Shown here: piece after piece, positions 53,577 to 64,000 of the stretch
How positions within the stretch are numbered: position 1 is the first letter of the stretch
Layout of the letters: each line of letters begins with the position of its first letter
Assembly: GCA_963082975.1 (NCBI GenBank)
Contig: OY720350.1
Coordinates: 36,314,660 to 36,378,659 of the forward strand
Length of the DNA: 64,000 nt
From: Labia minor
Lineage: Eukaryota > Arthropoda > Insecta > Dermaptera > Spongiphoridae
Direction: 5' to 3'
Translations under genes and position numbers: made by a program
Notes under the pieces: model-generated
What the model saw: only the letters and a program-made list of their open reading frames with translations
What the model was told of the DNA's origin: nothing
The model's database searches: none

Positions 53577-53910
53577 TCTGGAGTGTCTACTCGACCATCT
53601 CGCAAATTTAAATTGGATTAATTAACATATATTATATTTAAATTAAATTAAATTAATTAAATTATATATAAGTATAATTTAAGTCTAAATTTAAACATTT
53701 AAAAAATTAATTCGCATGTTTGGCTCTTTGTTGATGACACCTCGTCACGTGCTGGCGCGTGATTGGCAATCAACGTGATAAAAAATTTAATAACATTTTT
53801 CTCAAACTTAGTGAAAATGACTCAGGGGCCTTCAAAACGTTATAAAAACATCAAAATCTCGATATCGGAAATTTTTGTGATCACAAATAAATAAAAGCGA
53901 GATAGTAAAA
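53577..53910 (+). mobile_element. HINE/DINE-1-like element, family A, internally deleted
   Basis: The 5' end (CTGGAGTGTCTACTCGACC) and the 3' end (TTTTCTCAAACTTAGTG, then AGCGAGATAGTAAAAA at 53896-53911) are both present. The central region with the microsatellite is missing. Confidence 0.55.
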
Positions 53911-54079
53911 AAAAGGAGGCTAATATTAATATGCAGATATATTCATGTAATTTTTTTAAACAAATTCTTCTTCCTCTCACTGATTAAATAATTTCTTATC
54001 GGAAATTATTTGATTAGTGAATCAATTACTGACTATTATGAAATAGGCGAGTAGAATAATAAGAATTGTGAATTTGTGG

Positions 54080-54305
54080 ATATAATAGATGTTAACAAGC
54101 AAGAGTTTGTGCATTGTGGGTTTCCCTTTTGGTGCGTCCTCCACACTTGCCAACCAGTGTAGGCGAATCTTGCATGACGTCGTTCTCGTCGTCGTTGAAC
54201 CACTCACTCTCTCTCTTTCTCTTTCTTTCTCTCTTTCTCCCTCTTATACATGTACTAATACATGGCCTCAACTCTCTGTTTAGATCATCACTGACGAGGT
54301 TTTTC
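54080..54305. other. GC-richer island with a CRE-like site and CT tract
   Basis: It contains TGACGTCG (54174-54181) and a long pyrimidine tract (about 54205-54244, CTCTCTTTCTC type). Open frames exist on both strands but owe their length to the simple repeat and match nothing recognised. It may be a promoter or enhancer inside the tetraspanin intron, or an untranslated exon. Confidence 0.3.
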
Positions 54306-54309
54306 ATTC

Positions 54310-57300
54310 AATTGGAATTTTTTTTTTATTAACGATAACTTTTTACCTCAATGTTTTATAATTTTGAAATATGTATAATACGTGTATAAAACTTACATTT
54401 AGTTTTTATATTTTCTGATCTACATAATTAAATTGAATTGAATTATAAAATATTAAATTATTAAATTATAAAATACAAGAAATTAATAATAATAATAATA
54501 ATAACTTGGTAATCCAGGATTTTTATTTTATTCTTTAATTACATTGAATTCATTCAACATATTATACCCTAGTCAAAAAATGAAATAAATTTATGTTACA
54601 GCTATATTACTCAGTTAAAAGATTATATTTTAGATGCGTTTTATAAAAAACATTTGTTTTCATTTATTTCAAGAAATTTCATTTATTAATAATAAAATAA
54701 GGAATGTTTTGTAATATATTATGTTATTATTGAATATCAATTGAAAAATTGAATAATATAATAATAATTGACTTAATTATATATATATATATATATATAT
54801 GTCAAATCTATATAAATATTAATATGTGAAATAAAAATTATGAAATAAAATTAAATATGTATCTAAAATTATTAAGAAAAATGTTACAAAATTCGAATTT
54901 TATTCAATAAAAATAAAAAATTATTATTTTAATTAGATTAAAAAAATAAAATATAAATAAAAATAATATATTTTTAAAATTCAATAGAAATCATTCTGAA
55001 GTTCACATTAAAAAATAACAATAAAATAATTGAAATCATTTTATTTTTCATCTTTCATATTTACATAAATAAATATGCATAACATGACTTATGCTATATT
55101 TTAAAAGTTTTTATTTCTTATACATAAAATAAAAAATATTTTTAAACTAAACTTTTTTAATTTTTTAAGTATATTATTATTCTTTTACATTTAAAAAAAA
55201 ATATTTCCTTAGTAAGTATAATTTATCAATTTTACATTATATATATATATATATATATTATCTTTCCACATACTATTCATAAAAATATTTTACTTTTGAA
55301 TGTACTTAACTTTTCCATAAAGAGTTAAATTGAAATTTAATTTAAAAAAAATATTCCTCTACTTCTCTCTTTTTCAAATTGGAAAATAAATGGTTTTTAT
55401 TCCTTTTCTAAACTCTTTTATATTCTTTATAAGAAAAAGAAAAGAAATAAAATAAATACATAAATTGAATTAATATTAGAATTTCTAAATATATTTTTTT
55501 CTTTTATATTAATAGAATATAACACCACCAAATGTTTACATTATCAAAAAAACATGTCATAAATTTATAAATAGCCATTGGACATTTTTTTTCTAATATA
55601 TTTGTATATTCTTCATGCTATATGTTATGTATATTTTTTTTTTTTCTTAAAAAATAATTGATATATATATATTATCTGGAATATGAATCATGTAATTTGT
55701 ATTTAGTAGTTAGGTGAAATATTATAGCATCAACGTTGAAATATAAGAAAGCTGTGAATCGGGTTAAGAAGACCCATTCGTTTGTTATTGATAGCTTTAA
55801 CACTTTTGCATATTTTAAAACAAACTGTTATCGAGATTCCTAGATATTGAGGTCTTTGGAGAAATTTTTTTGTCTTAATTCTTATAAACTCTAAGCTTGG
55901 AAGCATGAAAATTCCAAAATATATAGTTTAGTAGAATTTTAATGAATATATTTTTTCTTATTATTATCTTGTAAATATTTCTTACTATTTACTTCCATTA
56001 TTTTTCCAGTTTAAAATATTTTTATGCTTTAAATGACTTTTAATTGGATTGACTTTTGGGATCTAAACCTACCAGTATTAATCAGCCTTCATATTATTTG
56101 TAATTGGTTTATTTTTTATTTAATCTTGGTGAATGGACGAGGTTGGATCCTTCAAAATCAATTTTGGATTATACCTTCTAAACCTCCCCGTTATATTTTA
56201 AATGTCCATATATTATATTTTAAATTTGATTACAAAAATACTTAAACAAATATAAAAGGTAAAACATTGTACTCTCACTAGATTACTCGTGTGCTCGTGT
56301 ATCGTCGAATGATTTTTTATTTTTTATTATTTTTATATATTCTATTTTATTAAGCTTAGAATATCGAAAAAACTTAATTCTTTTATTAATCAAAACCAAT
56401 ATACCATGGATTGAGAAAAAAAAAACATTTACAAAGTGAATTTATCATAATTTTCAGACTATATTAAATTTATTTATGAAACAGATAATATGGCACTACT
56501 ATATCAATTTAATTATTTAATTTAAGTGGAAAATTATTATATTAAAGTCCTTGAGATTAATCTAAATATTCAAATTTCTCTCTCTCTCGAGGATATTTTG
56601 AAATTTATATGTGTATCTCTAAGCTACATTTTTCTATTAAATTAAATGAAAGTTTAACTTACAATTCATTAAAAAAATAAATTAAATTTAATCAATAAAT
56701 TTTAAAAAAATACCATTAGATCTGATTGAGAATTCTAAAATTACAAAAAAAAAAAAAAAAACTTTTCCTTCCAAAAACCTTTTTTGTTATTCTCGATTTT
56801 CAAAGTAAATATTAATATTTCCTGGTAAAATATCCCAATCGCTTTTTGGTTTATTTTAGAAGCCTACGAAATTTGATAAACAAGTCGAAAATTGACAAAC
56901 GATAAAAATACAATCTCTATCAAATATTATTCTTTATATTTTAGATATACATATTTCTATTTATTTGATAGGGTAGGTCAAAAGTTAACCATTATAATTA
57001 TAATTATTCTTCTATTTTTTTGAGTGTTTTGTCGAGAAGCATTTGGAAATAATTAACATATATATAACATACACTTGCTTTACTTTTAGGGGAGTTTAAT
57101 TTATGGTAATCATTCATTTGCAACTTTTTTTCTCTTTTAATTTTCACCCCAAGTGCCCAATTTACGTAAAGTTAATTCATTCTTTTTTTTAATCATATTC
57201 TTAAAAGAAAAAAAGAATTAATAATAATAAAATAATAGAGAATAAATTATTTGTATACTTTAAAAACAGGTATTTTAATGAATCATATAAAATATTATAT

Positions 57301-57363
57301 TTTAATATATTCATATAGGCGATAATGACATTAAATAAAAAAATAAAATGAATATTATATATA
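54310..57363. other. AT-rich stretch, nothing recognised
   Basis: (TA)n tracts lie at about 54779-54800 and 55240-55259. The 70-codon frame at 56033 has no recognisable domain and no splice context. Confidence 0.4.
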
Positions 57364-58196
57364 TCTTATATATAAAATTCTCGTGTCACAAAACTTTGAA
57401 ATGATACTCCTCCGAAACGGCTGGACCGATTCTTATGAAATTTTTTATGCGTATTCAGTAGGTCTCAGGGCATGTCAGACTTCTTTTATAAAACCGCTAA
57501 TTGGTAAGGTGTGTCCAGGGGGTGGAATTTAAATAAAATTAGTTTAGTTACAATGCTGGATCATAGAGGCGCTGGTGGCGATAATTTGACATGTATATAT
57601 TTCGTAATAGGAGACTTGCAAACAAAAGTGGTTCCTGGATCAACGGTCTAAGGCGTTATCTTTTGACTTTGCACTCTCAGTTCGAAACTCGCAAAGGCAC
57701 ATTTTTTTTAAGGTTTATATATTTTTTTATAAATTTATTAATTTTTATTATTTTAATATTTTATTAAATTATTTTATTTTATTAAATTAATAATTAAGTC
57801 AAATAATTTTTTCTGCATAAATAAACATATATAAAAAAACTATATAAAATTTAAATTTTCATTCATTCATTCATTTAAAATGATATTAAAATATTCCTTT
57901 GAAATATAATAAATAATTAAGTAATTAAATGTGGTTGCTGCGGCCAAGAACTTTCGAGATAGATAAAATAACATATACAATAATAATATATATAATTAAT
58001 TTACTGATTAATTTAACATATATTTTAAATAAGAACACAAAAAGAAATGAATGTTTTATGTAATATACTGATTGAAACAAAATGGATGAAAACCTTTTAC
58101 TACTCTTAACCAAATACTATGTACCACTCGGGGGGGTACAGGGGGCGGAGCCCCCGTCTAGATGTGGAGAGCGCCGAAGGCGCTCGGAGCAGCTAG
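57364..58196 (+). mobile_element. Complete non-autonomous Helitron
   Basis: It begins TC (57364) after A, in the typical arthropod start TATATATAAAATTCTCGTGTC. It ends with the hairpin GAGCGCC-GAA-GGCGCTC (58169-58185), GGAGCAG, and CTAG at 58193-58196, followed by T. That is the A/T insertion rule, 3' hairpin and CTRR terminus of Helitrons. There is no Rep/helicase coding. A tRNA-like module (A box near 57640, B box at 57679-57690) lies in the interior. Confidence 0.85.
57630..57702 (+). repeat. tRNA-like sequence with A and B boxes inside the Helitron
   Basis: CAACGGTCTAAGGCG resembles the D-arm/A box of Leu/Ser-type tRNAs, and CAGTTCGAAACTC resembles the T-arm/B box, at a spacing usual for pol III genes. 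The acceptor and T stems do not pair well, so it is a degraded tRNA or SINE head, not a functional tRNA. Confidence 0.45.
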
Positions 58197-59008
58197 TATA
58201 TATATATATATTAAGCCAAAATTTATATTATATATGAATATTTAAATCTATATTATTTAATAAATATTAATAAAATGATATTAAATGTTGTTGTTATTTA
58301 TTTGATTAATTTATTTTCGAATGGTGACTCTTGCTCTATATGTAGAATAATTTATTTTTTACTTATCTATCAATATATATATATATATGAATTTTCTCTC
58401 CTACTAAAATAAAACCAAATGAATATGATTTTGTTTGGATAATAATAATTAAATAATTAAATTATAATCCATTTTCATTCATGAAAGGTTTTTATTTATT
58501 TGTTCGACCAGAAAAAAAAAATCGAAAAAAATTAATTTCACTTTTTTTTTATTTTCACTTTTCTTTTAAAAAGAATAATGTGAAAGTATTTTTATTAAAT
58601 ATGTTTAAGCGTTTTTAAAAACAATTTTATGTAATATTAATTTATTTATTTTATAAATGATATAAATAAATTATTTCAATTCTTACCTATAAATAATTTT
58701 AAAAGATATTTAAATGACTTAAAAACAACATAAAGTGGTAGTGTGACAACTTTTCTAGTTTCTCAAAATTTTGAGTAAATATTTATTCTTTTGTAAATTA
58801 ATTTTAACATGTTTTATTTATTAATCGAATATAATCTCATTTTTATTAATATTTATTTATAAATATAGTTTGAACTAAAATAAGTATAATTAAATTTCAA
58901 ATTTGATCTACAATTTATTTATACGTCTAGCTGTTTAATTTATAAATTTATATATATAATTATTTAAGTATTATTATTATTTAGATATATAATCTACATA
59001 TTTGATTT
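58197..59008. other. AT-rich stretch, nothing recognised
   Basis: There is only A/T-rich sequence with TA tracts (58197-58210, 58374-58388). Confidence 0.45.
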
Positions 59009-59128
59009 TTTACCGACCGACGATAGTAAGGGAGGTATTGTTTTCACACCAAATTTCACAAGTGGAGATTTTTACAAATCTCCACGAATCAAGCATTTTC
59101 TTAACAGAAGAAAGTATTTTTAGCATGA

Positions 59129-59168
<40 letters not shown>

Positions 59169-59650
59169 CGTCCGTATAGATGTGTACAGCTTGAACGGCT
59201 CAACGGATTTTGATGAAATTTGGTATATTAACTTAATGCATCAGTATGATGAATTGATCCGGAAACCGGAACTGGTAGTATCACCGATCGACGATAGGAA
59301 GGGAAGGGTTATTTTCACACCAAATTTCACATGAGGAGATTTTTTTATAAATCACCACGAATCATGGACTTTGTATTGATTTTATCCTCGGGAAAATCAT
59401 ATTTATTAGTTTTTTCTTGATTTAAAATTATATGACGTCATCCAGCCATTCATGACGTCACAGCCTGGTCTTGCATATATATTATAAATAAAATAAAATT
59501 AAAAATGTTTATATTTATTATGTATGTATCCATATCTGTTTTTTATTACATTAATAGATATATTAAAATTATTTGAAATTGTTTCTGTAGCTGCTAATTA
59601 ATTTACTTCAAACCGTTGGTCGGTTCGGACCTGGCCACAGGTCAACTTAT
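59009..59650 (+). mobile_element. HINE/DINE-1-like element, family B, full-length copy
   Basis: The 5' end is TTTACCGACCGACGATAG; ACCGACCGACG is the subterminal repeat. A (TCTG)n/(TCCG)n microsatellite follows at about 59130-59175, and then the body shared with 1-455. Near the 3' end the inverted counterpart GTTGGTCGGT (59616-59625) precedes the perfect hairpin GACCTG-GCCA-CAGGTC at 59628-59643. The 110-codon frame across the microsatellite is incidental. Confidence 0.65.
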
Positions 59651-60595
59651 TTTAAATTAAAGAATATCATGATCGAAAAATATTGAATTAATTAAAATGA
59701 GAACTTTTAGAATAGATTAAATAATTTAAATGATTTTGATTATTATAAATAAAAATAAAAATGTATAATATATTTTACTTATTCTGAAAGGGAATTGCTT
59801 GAATTAATATTAATATTTTGATTTTCATTAACGAACTGACAGGTCCTTTGAACTGTAGAAGGCCTCAGAATAACAGTGTAAGAAGGTTTTGCTTAATTCC
59901 TTATCGAGGGTTTTATACTAAAAAATAGTTTTTGCATTTTTGAAAAAATAAATTTCTTGTCGATCTATTTATATAGGTATTTATTTATTTATAAAATAAA
60001 TTATATATATTCATAATTATCTATTTTTTAATAGGAATAATATTTTCTTCGATTAAAATAATATATTTTTTCATTTTTATTGATATATCTAATTTATCGA
60101 TTTTAAACTTGATTATTTTCTATATATAAATAACATTACTTAACTAAAAAAGTTTTTCTAAAGTAATCAAAATAATTCCTAAGAATATTTTTTTTTTATA
60201 AATATACCATGATTTTTGAATTTCTTTTTTATATATTTTTTATTAAGCAGATGTAACTAATATTAAAATATAGAAATGGAAATCTTATTCCAAACTTAAT
60301 TTAAAAAACTTTTTTTTAAGTTTTTTTTTTTAAGTTAAATTAAGATTCAACGCTTTAGATAAAATTCTCTCAATATAGCAGATGTGGTTAATGGGAGGGG
60401 GAATAAAATGTACAAAAATACGGTTTCGTTCAGTATAATAAGTATTTATTAGGAGAGTGTGATTCACCCCTAACTAAAAGATAAATTTTCTTTTAAAATG
60501 TGATTCTTTAGGGGAAAAATGAGAAGGGTCAACTTTCCCTTTGTCAATTTAAATTTTTAAATAAATTAACGGAAATAACATTCAAAATATTTTTT

Positions 60596-60641
<46 letters not shown>

Positions 60642-61290
60642 AATTATTTGAATTATTCATATTTAAAACGTTAAATCCAGCAATTTCCATTTAGCATTGA
60701 TTTTATATATTTTTTCATTTTATTTTTTACCACCATAATTTGAATAATATTCATATTTCATCCTGATCGAATAATAATTATTATTATGGGAAAAAATATA
60801 TCCGGAAATAATTATTAAAAAAAAAAAAAAAAATTGACTTGAATAAATAATTTGTACAAATCCTTCCTTCTATGGAATATTATTATTTTCATTTATTATT
60901 GAGTCCAATCACACTCGACTCAATCGTTAAAGATCATTCATTCATTTAGTATGCTTTCGTAATTTGATTCTGCATTCCAAATGCATTTATTTCATACTAC
61001 TTTTTCATCTTTTCTTTTATGAGATCATTCACTAATTTAAATAGATTCGTCACTAAAAATGAATATAGCAAGCATTTTCTGTCAGCAATACAAACAATAT
61101 TAATTTACATAGTAATTGAAGATATGTAACAAATTTAGCAAATTTAAAAAAAGCGAAAAAAAAAATTAAATATTTTCATCCTTTATGAAATCGAATGAAA
61201 TATAAAATTATCTATTATTCTGATCTCTGAAAAAATGTCTTATTAAAATAAACATTTCAAATTTGATGTATACCTACTTATAAATAATTT
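59651..61290. repeat. AT-rich stretch with a 43-base T run
   Basis: No gene was found. An uninterrupted run of T at 60598-60640 is the longest homopolymer in the window. It could be the poly(A) tail of a reverse-strand insertion, but no retroelement body adjoins it. Confidence 0.45.
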
Positions 61291-61292
61291 TA

Positions 61293-61793
61293 CGAGGGTA
61301 GGTCAATAAGTCCGTGACTTTTGGAATGAAATGCAGGTTTTTTTGCTAAAAAAATATTTTATTTTTCAACGTAGTTTTCTTTGAGCTACACTTCGTCTAA
61401 ACGTTTCTCAAATTTTTTTTATCCCTTCTAAAAAATAAAATTTGTCGAGGACATCAAAATAGATTTGTTTGTAAGATGATTTCATCGATAGAGTCAAATT
61501 TCTTTCCGCCGAGCCATTTCTTCAGGTTTGGAAACAAGAAATAGTCATTCGGGGTTAAATCCGGAGAATAGGGCGGATGAGGGAGCAATTCGTATCATGG
61601 AAATTCACTTTTTATCATTTTCTTCTCAAATCACATTCTGCTATTAATGAATGTCAAACAAAAATTAAAAGACCCGGCTGGTTCAAATTTGGTCAGTAGT
61701 CAGTTGATAGTTGCCTGCTGACAGGAACAGTGTTGTCATTTCATTTAAGAGACAGGAAATTCAAAAAGTCGCGGACTTATTGACCTGCCCTCG
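61293..61793. mobile_element. Non-autonomous mariner element, third family
   Basis: The termini are CGAGGGTAGGTCAATAAGTC and, on the other strand, CGAGGGCAGGTCAATAAGTC, flanked by TA at 61291-61292 and 61794-61795. It is 501 bp. The interior keeps transposase-like traces on the minus strand (the complement of TTCGGGGTTAAATCCGGAG, a conserved mariner region), but the frame is broken. Confidence 0.8.
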
Positions 61794-61795
61794 TA

Positions 61796-63290
61796 ATTAT
61801 TAATAAATTCTGATAAATCACTAATACTCGTAAATATTACAAGAATATTGAAATAAAAAATTAATTTAATTTTGAAAAAAAAAAAATGTTAATTCTTAAT
61901 TACACTACTATAAATGGTAAATCAATGTATAAATCCCACCTAACGATAATTACCCTCCTCTTGTTATATAAAACAATTTAATTTTTTTATTTATTTATTT
62001 TACAATTTTAATTTGTAATGTTTTAGATATTATTTGTTTTTTTTTCTTTAGTAAATTTATTATTAATTATTATTGAACATTCTATCTATTTTGTTTTACA
62101 TTGAATTCTTACGCTTTCTACCCCTTGTTTTTCTACTCGATTTCTCTTTATATTTTCAGGGGTGTCGTCTGATGAATCGAATAACAATCTATTTTTAAAC
62201 ATATTAGTGAAAAGTTGCTTAGAACAGCTGTTTTCTGTAAAAACTTGTTCAATTTTTCATTCATTTTATAAATTATAATAAAAAAAAAATATATATATAC
62301 AACAAATAAAATTTATTTTCGAAAAATTTCTCTCTTAATATTCTCTCTCTCTCTCTCTCTCTTTTCATATAAGTTTTTAAAAGTCTATAGAGAATAGAAT
62401 ATTTTTCTCCCACTTGTATATATTATCATTAATTCTCACTCTTCTGATTCATATGATATAATAAACCTTTTGCGTAATCATCTTTGAAAAAAAGAACAAA
62501 AAATACTTAATAAGATATTTTTTAATTAAGAATTTATTCTATTTTATTTAAACATAAATAAAACAAGTAAAATAATTTGTCTTTTTATTATTAATATACT
62601 TAAATGTAGAAATTTATTGAATATGAATAAAAAAAAAAGTTGACAATAATATTGAACAGTGGGGTATCAGAAAATGGTATAAAATTCAAAATATAAACAT
62701 TTCCCTTTCTTAAAAGTAATAAATGTCAAGAAATATAAATCTTCCACCAATCGAAAAGGTTTAAAAGTACCTTTTCCATACACATATGTTAGGGAATGAA
62801 TGTGTCACGATCTCTAAAAGATTTGCCATTCTATTAAATAAATAATACAATCATTTAAAAATATATAAAAAAATTTCCCCCTCTTATCGATATAAAAATA
62901 TTGAACTGATTTTCTGACTTCTTTTTTTATTATTATTAAATTTTTATTAGAGGAAAATTACATTTTATCGATTACTTCATTAAAATTGTGTAATATTTTC
63001 ATAATGATAATATAGTATAATAATATTAAAATAACTACAATATTATTAATAATATCATTTATGACGTTATTAAATTACTCATACAGTGATTGTTTTATTA
63101 TTATACTCATTATTTATAAGTAATCCGATTCATAAACATTAAATATAATAAAAAATATACAATACCCTTTATTCCAACCATATGGGTAATTCTATTTCTA
63201 GTGATAACTTTTTAATTAGTAATTAAATTAATGTATAATTGATGAGATAATGATATCTTAAGTTTTTAAACAATACCATTTTTTTTTAAT
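61796..63290. other. AT-rich stretch with a (CT)n tract
   Basis: A (CT)n microsatellite lies at 62342-62362. No gene or bounded element was seen. Confidence 0.4.
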
Positions 63291-63295
63291 TTTTT

Positions 63296-63550
63296 GCCAC
63301 ATTCTTGTGGCCCGGGGTTCAAGTCCCGGGACTTGCAAGGGAATTTCTCTAGCTGGGGTCTATGGTACTGAGTCAACCCAGTCTCCGCGATCAAAATTGG
63401 GAAGCTACTTGATAAAAAGTAGCGCCTCCGATCAAGAAAATCAAGGTAAAGGTTGCAAGCACCCGTTCTACTGATCATAGGACACCTCATTGATATAACC
63501 GACTTGATAGGCGTTTTCTTTGCGTGGGATGTACAAGTCAGAGGTTTTTT
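63296..63550 (+). mobile_element. tRNA-derived SINE, copy 2 (5' truncated)
   Basis: It has the same body as 50685-50942, including the B box GGTTCAAGTCC in the pairing context CCCGGGGTTCAAGTCCCGGG. The A box is not clear, so the head is truncated or diverged. Small indels (for example the extra AAAAGTAGC near 63415) distinguish the copies. Confidence 0.75.
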
Positions 63551-64000
63551 TTCTATGCCCATTTTAGCCAACCCTTGCATCTATTTGAAATTGATTAGAT
63601 CTTATATATCTAAGTTAACTTCAATACCTCGTCCTTAAATTTGGCAAACCAAGATTATAATCAGTTTTCAAAAGTTTTTCAGTTTAAAAAGTATGTTTTA
63701 TTATCGAATGATGATGATAATGATATATATATATATATAAAGGGATTACAATGCTTCTTATTAGAATCTAATTGGTGACTCAAAGGTCGTAATTATATAT
63801 ACGTTAACATTTTTTTATTTTTGCAATATGTTACAAAATTTATTAATAACTAAAAATCTAATGTAAAATTATTAATTATTAATCTTAATGTCTTAAGAAA
63901 AGGCTATAAAGGAAAAAACGTAAGAGTGACGAATTTTGGGAATTATTTTCAATCGGGAGGGAGGTGGGATGGATTTTGTTTTCTAATTATTTATTTGTTA
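63551..64000. other. AT-rich window end, nothing recognised
   Basis: A short (TA)n tract lies at 63723-63740. There is no coding or terminal-repeat signal. Confidence 0.4.

Noticed and set aside
56033-56245. 70-codon frame considered as a tetraspanin internal exon
   Set aside because: There is no CCG motif, no splice-bounded structure and no family resemblance.
59002-59334. 110-codon frame containing a SVCLSVCLSVC repeat
   Set aside because: The repeat is the translated TCTG microsatellite of a family B element; it is not a gene.
63266-63580. 104-codon minus-strand frame
   Set aside because: It is antisense to the SINE body, and the same residues recur in the other SINE copy.

Overview
The window is nuclear DNA from an animal, most likely an arthropod. 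Four lines of evidence support this. The genes are intron-containing metazoan families. The single tetraspanin exon resembles the arthropod Tsp96F type. The transposon mix (mariner, hAT MITEs, Helitrons, a non-LTR element) is typical of arthropods. Base composition is extremely AT-rich throughout. The species cannot be fixed from sequence alone. No operon, CRISPR array or prokaryotic gene is present, and most long ORFs are AT-rich noise or transposon shadows.

Five gene units can be supported. Two copies of the FAU gene (ubiquitin-like Fubi fused to ribosomal protein S30) lie on the minus strand at 17.7-19.1 kb and 25.35-26.24 kb. Each has three coding exons that join in frame to 132 residues. 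At 30.7-33.35 kb a four-exon NUS1 gene (Nogo-B receptor, subunit of cis-prenyltransferase) reads on the plus strand. It is followed about 0.7 kb later by a ten-exon BACE-like membrane aspartic protease at 34.08-37.25 kb. At 46.96 kb a perfect Kozak ATG opens a tetraspanin first coding exon; its remaining exons were not found, so the rest of the gene probably lies beyond the window across a very long intron.

The rest is intergenic or intronic DNA full of small mobile elements. Many can be delimited exactly by terminal repeats and target-site duplications: at least nine hAT-type elements (8-bp TSDs), four non-autonomous mariners, one complete non-autonomous Helitron with classical ends, the 3' end of a second Helitron, fragments of two non-LTR retrotransposons, a MULE transposase relic, and two copies of a tRNA-derived SINE. 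Two dispersed families share an unusual layout: a subterminal inverted repeat near the 5' end, a central microsatellite, and a perfect short hairpin at the 3' end. This matches the Helentron-derived HINE/DINE-1 architecture. Several elements are nested, which gives a relative chronology.

No wholly new molecular system is evident. The most informative signals are three. The FAU duplication has a mosaic identity pattern suggesting gene conversion, with an occupied/empty MITE site in the paralogous introns. The two HINE-like families include a paired change in the terminal repeats of one copy. The Helitron carries tRNA-like A and B boxes.
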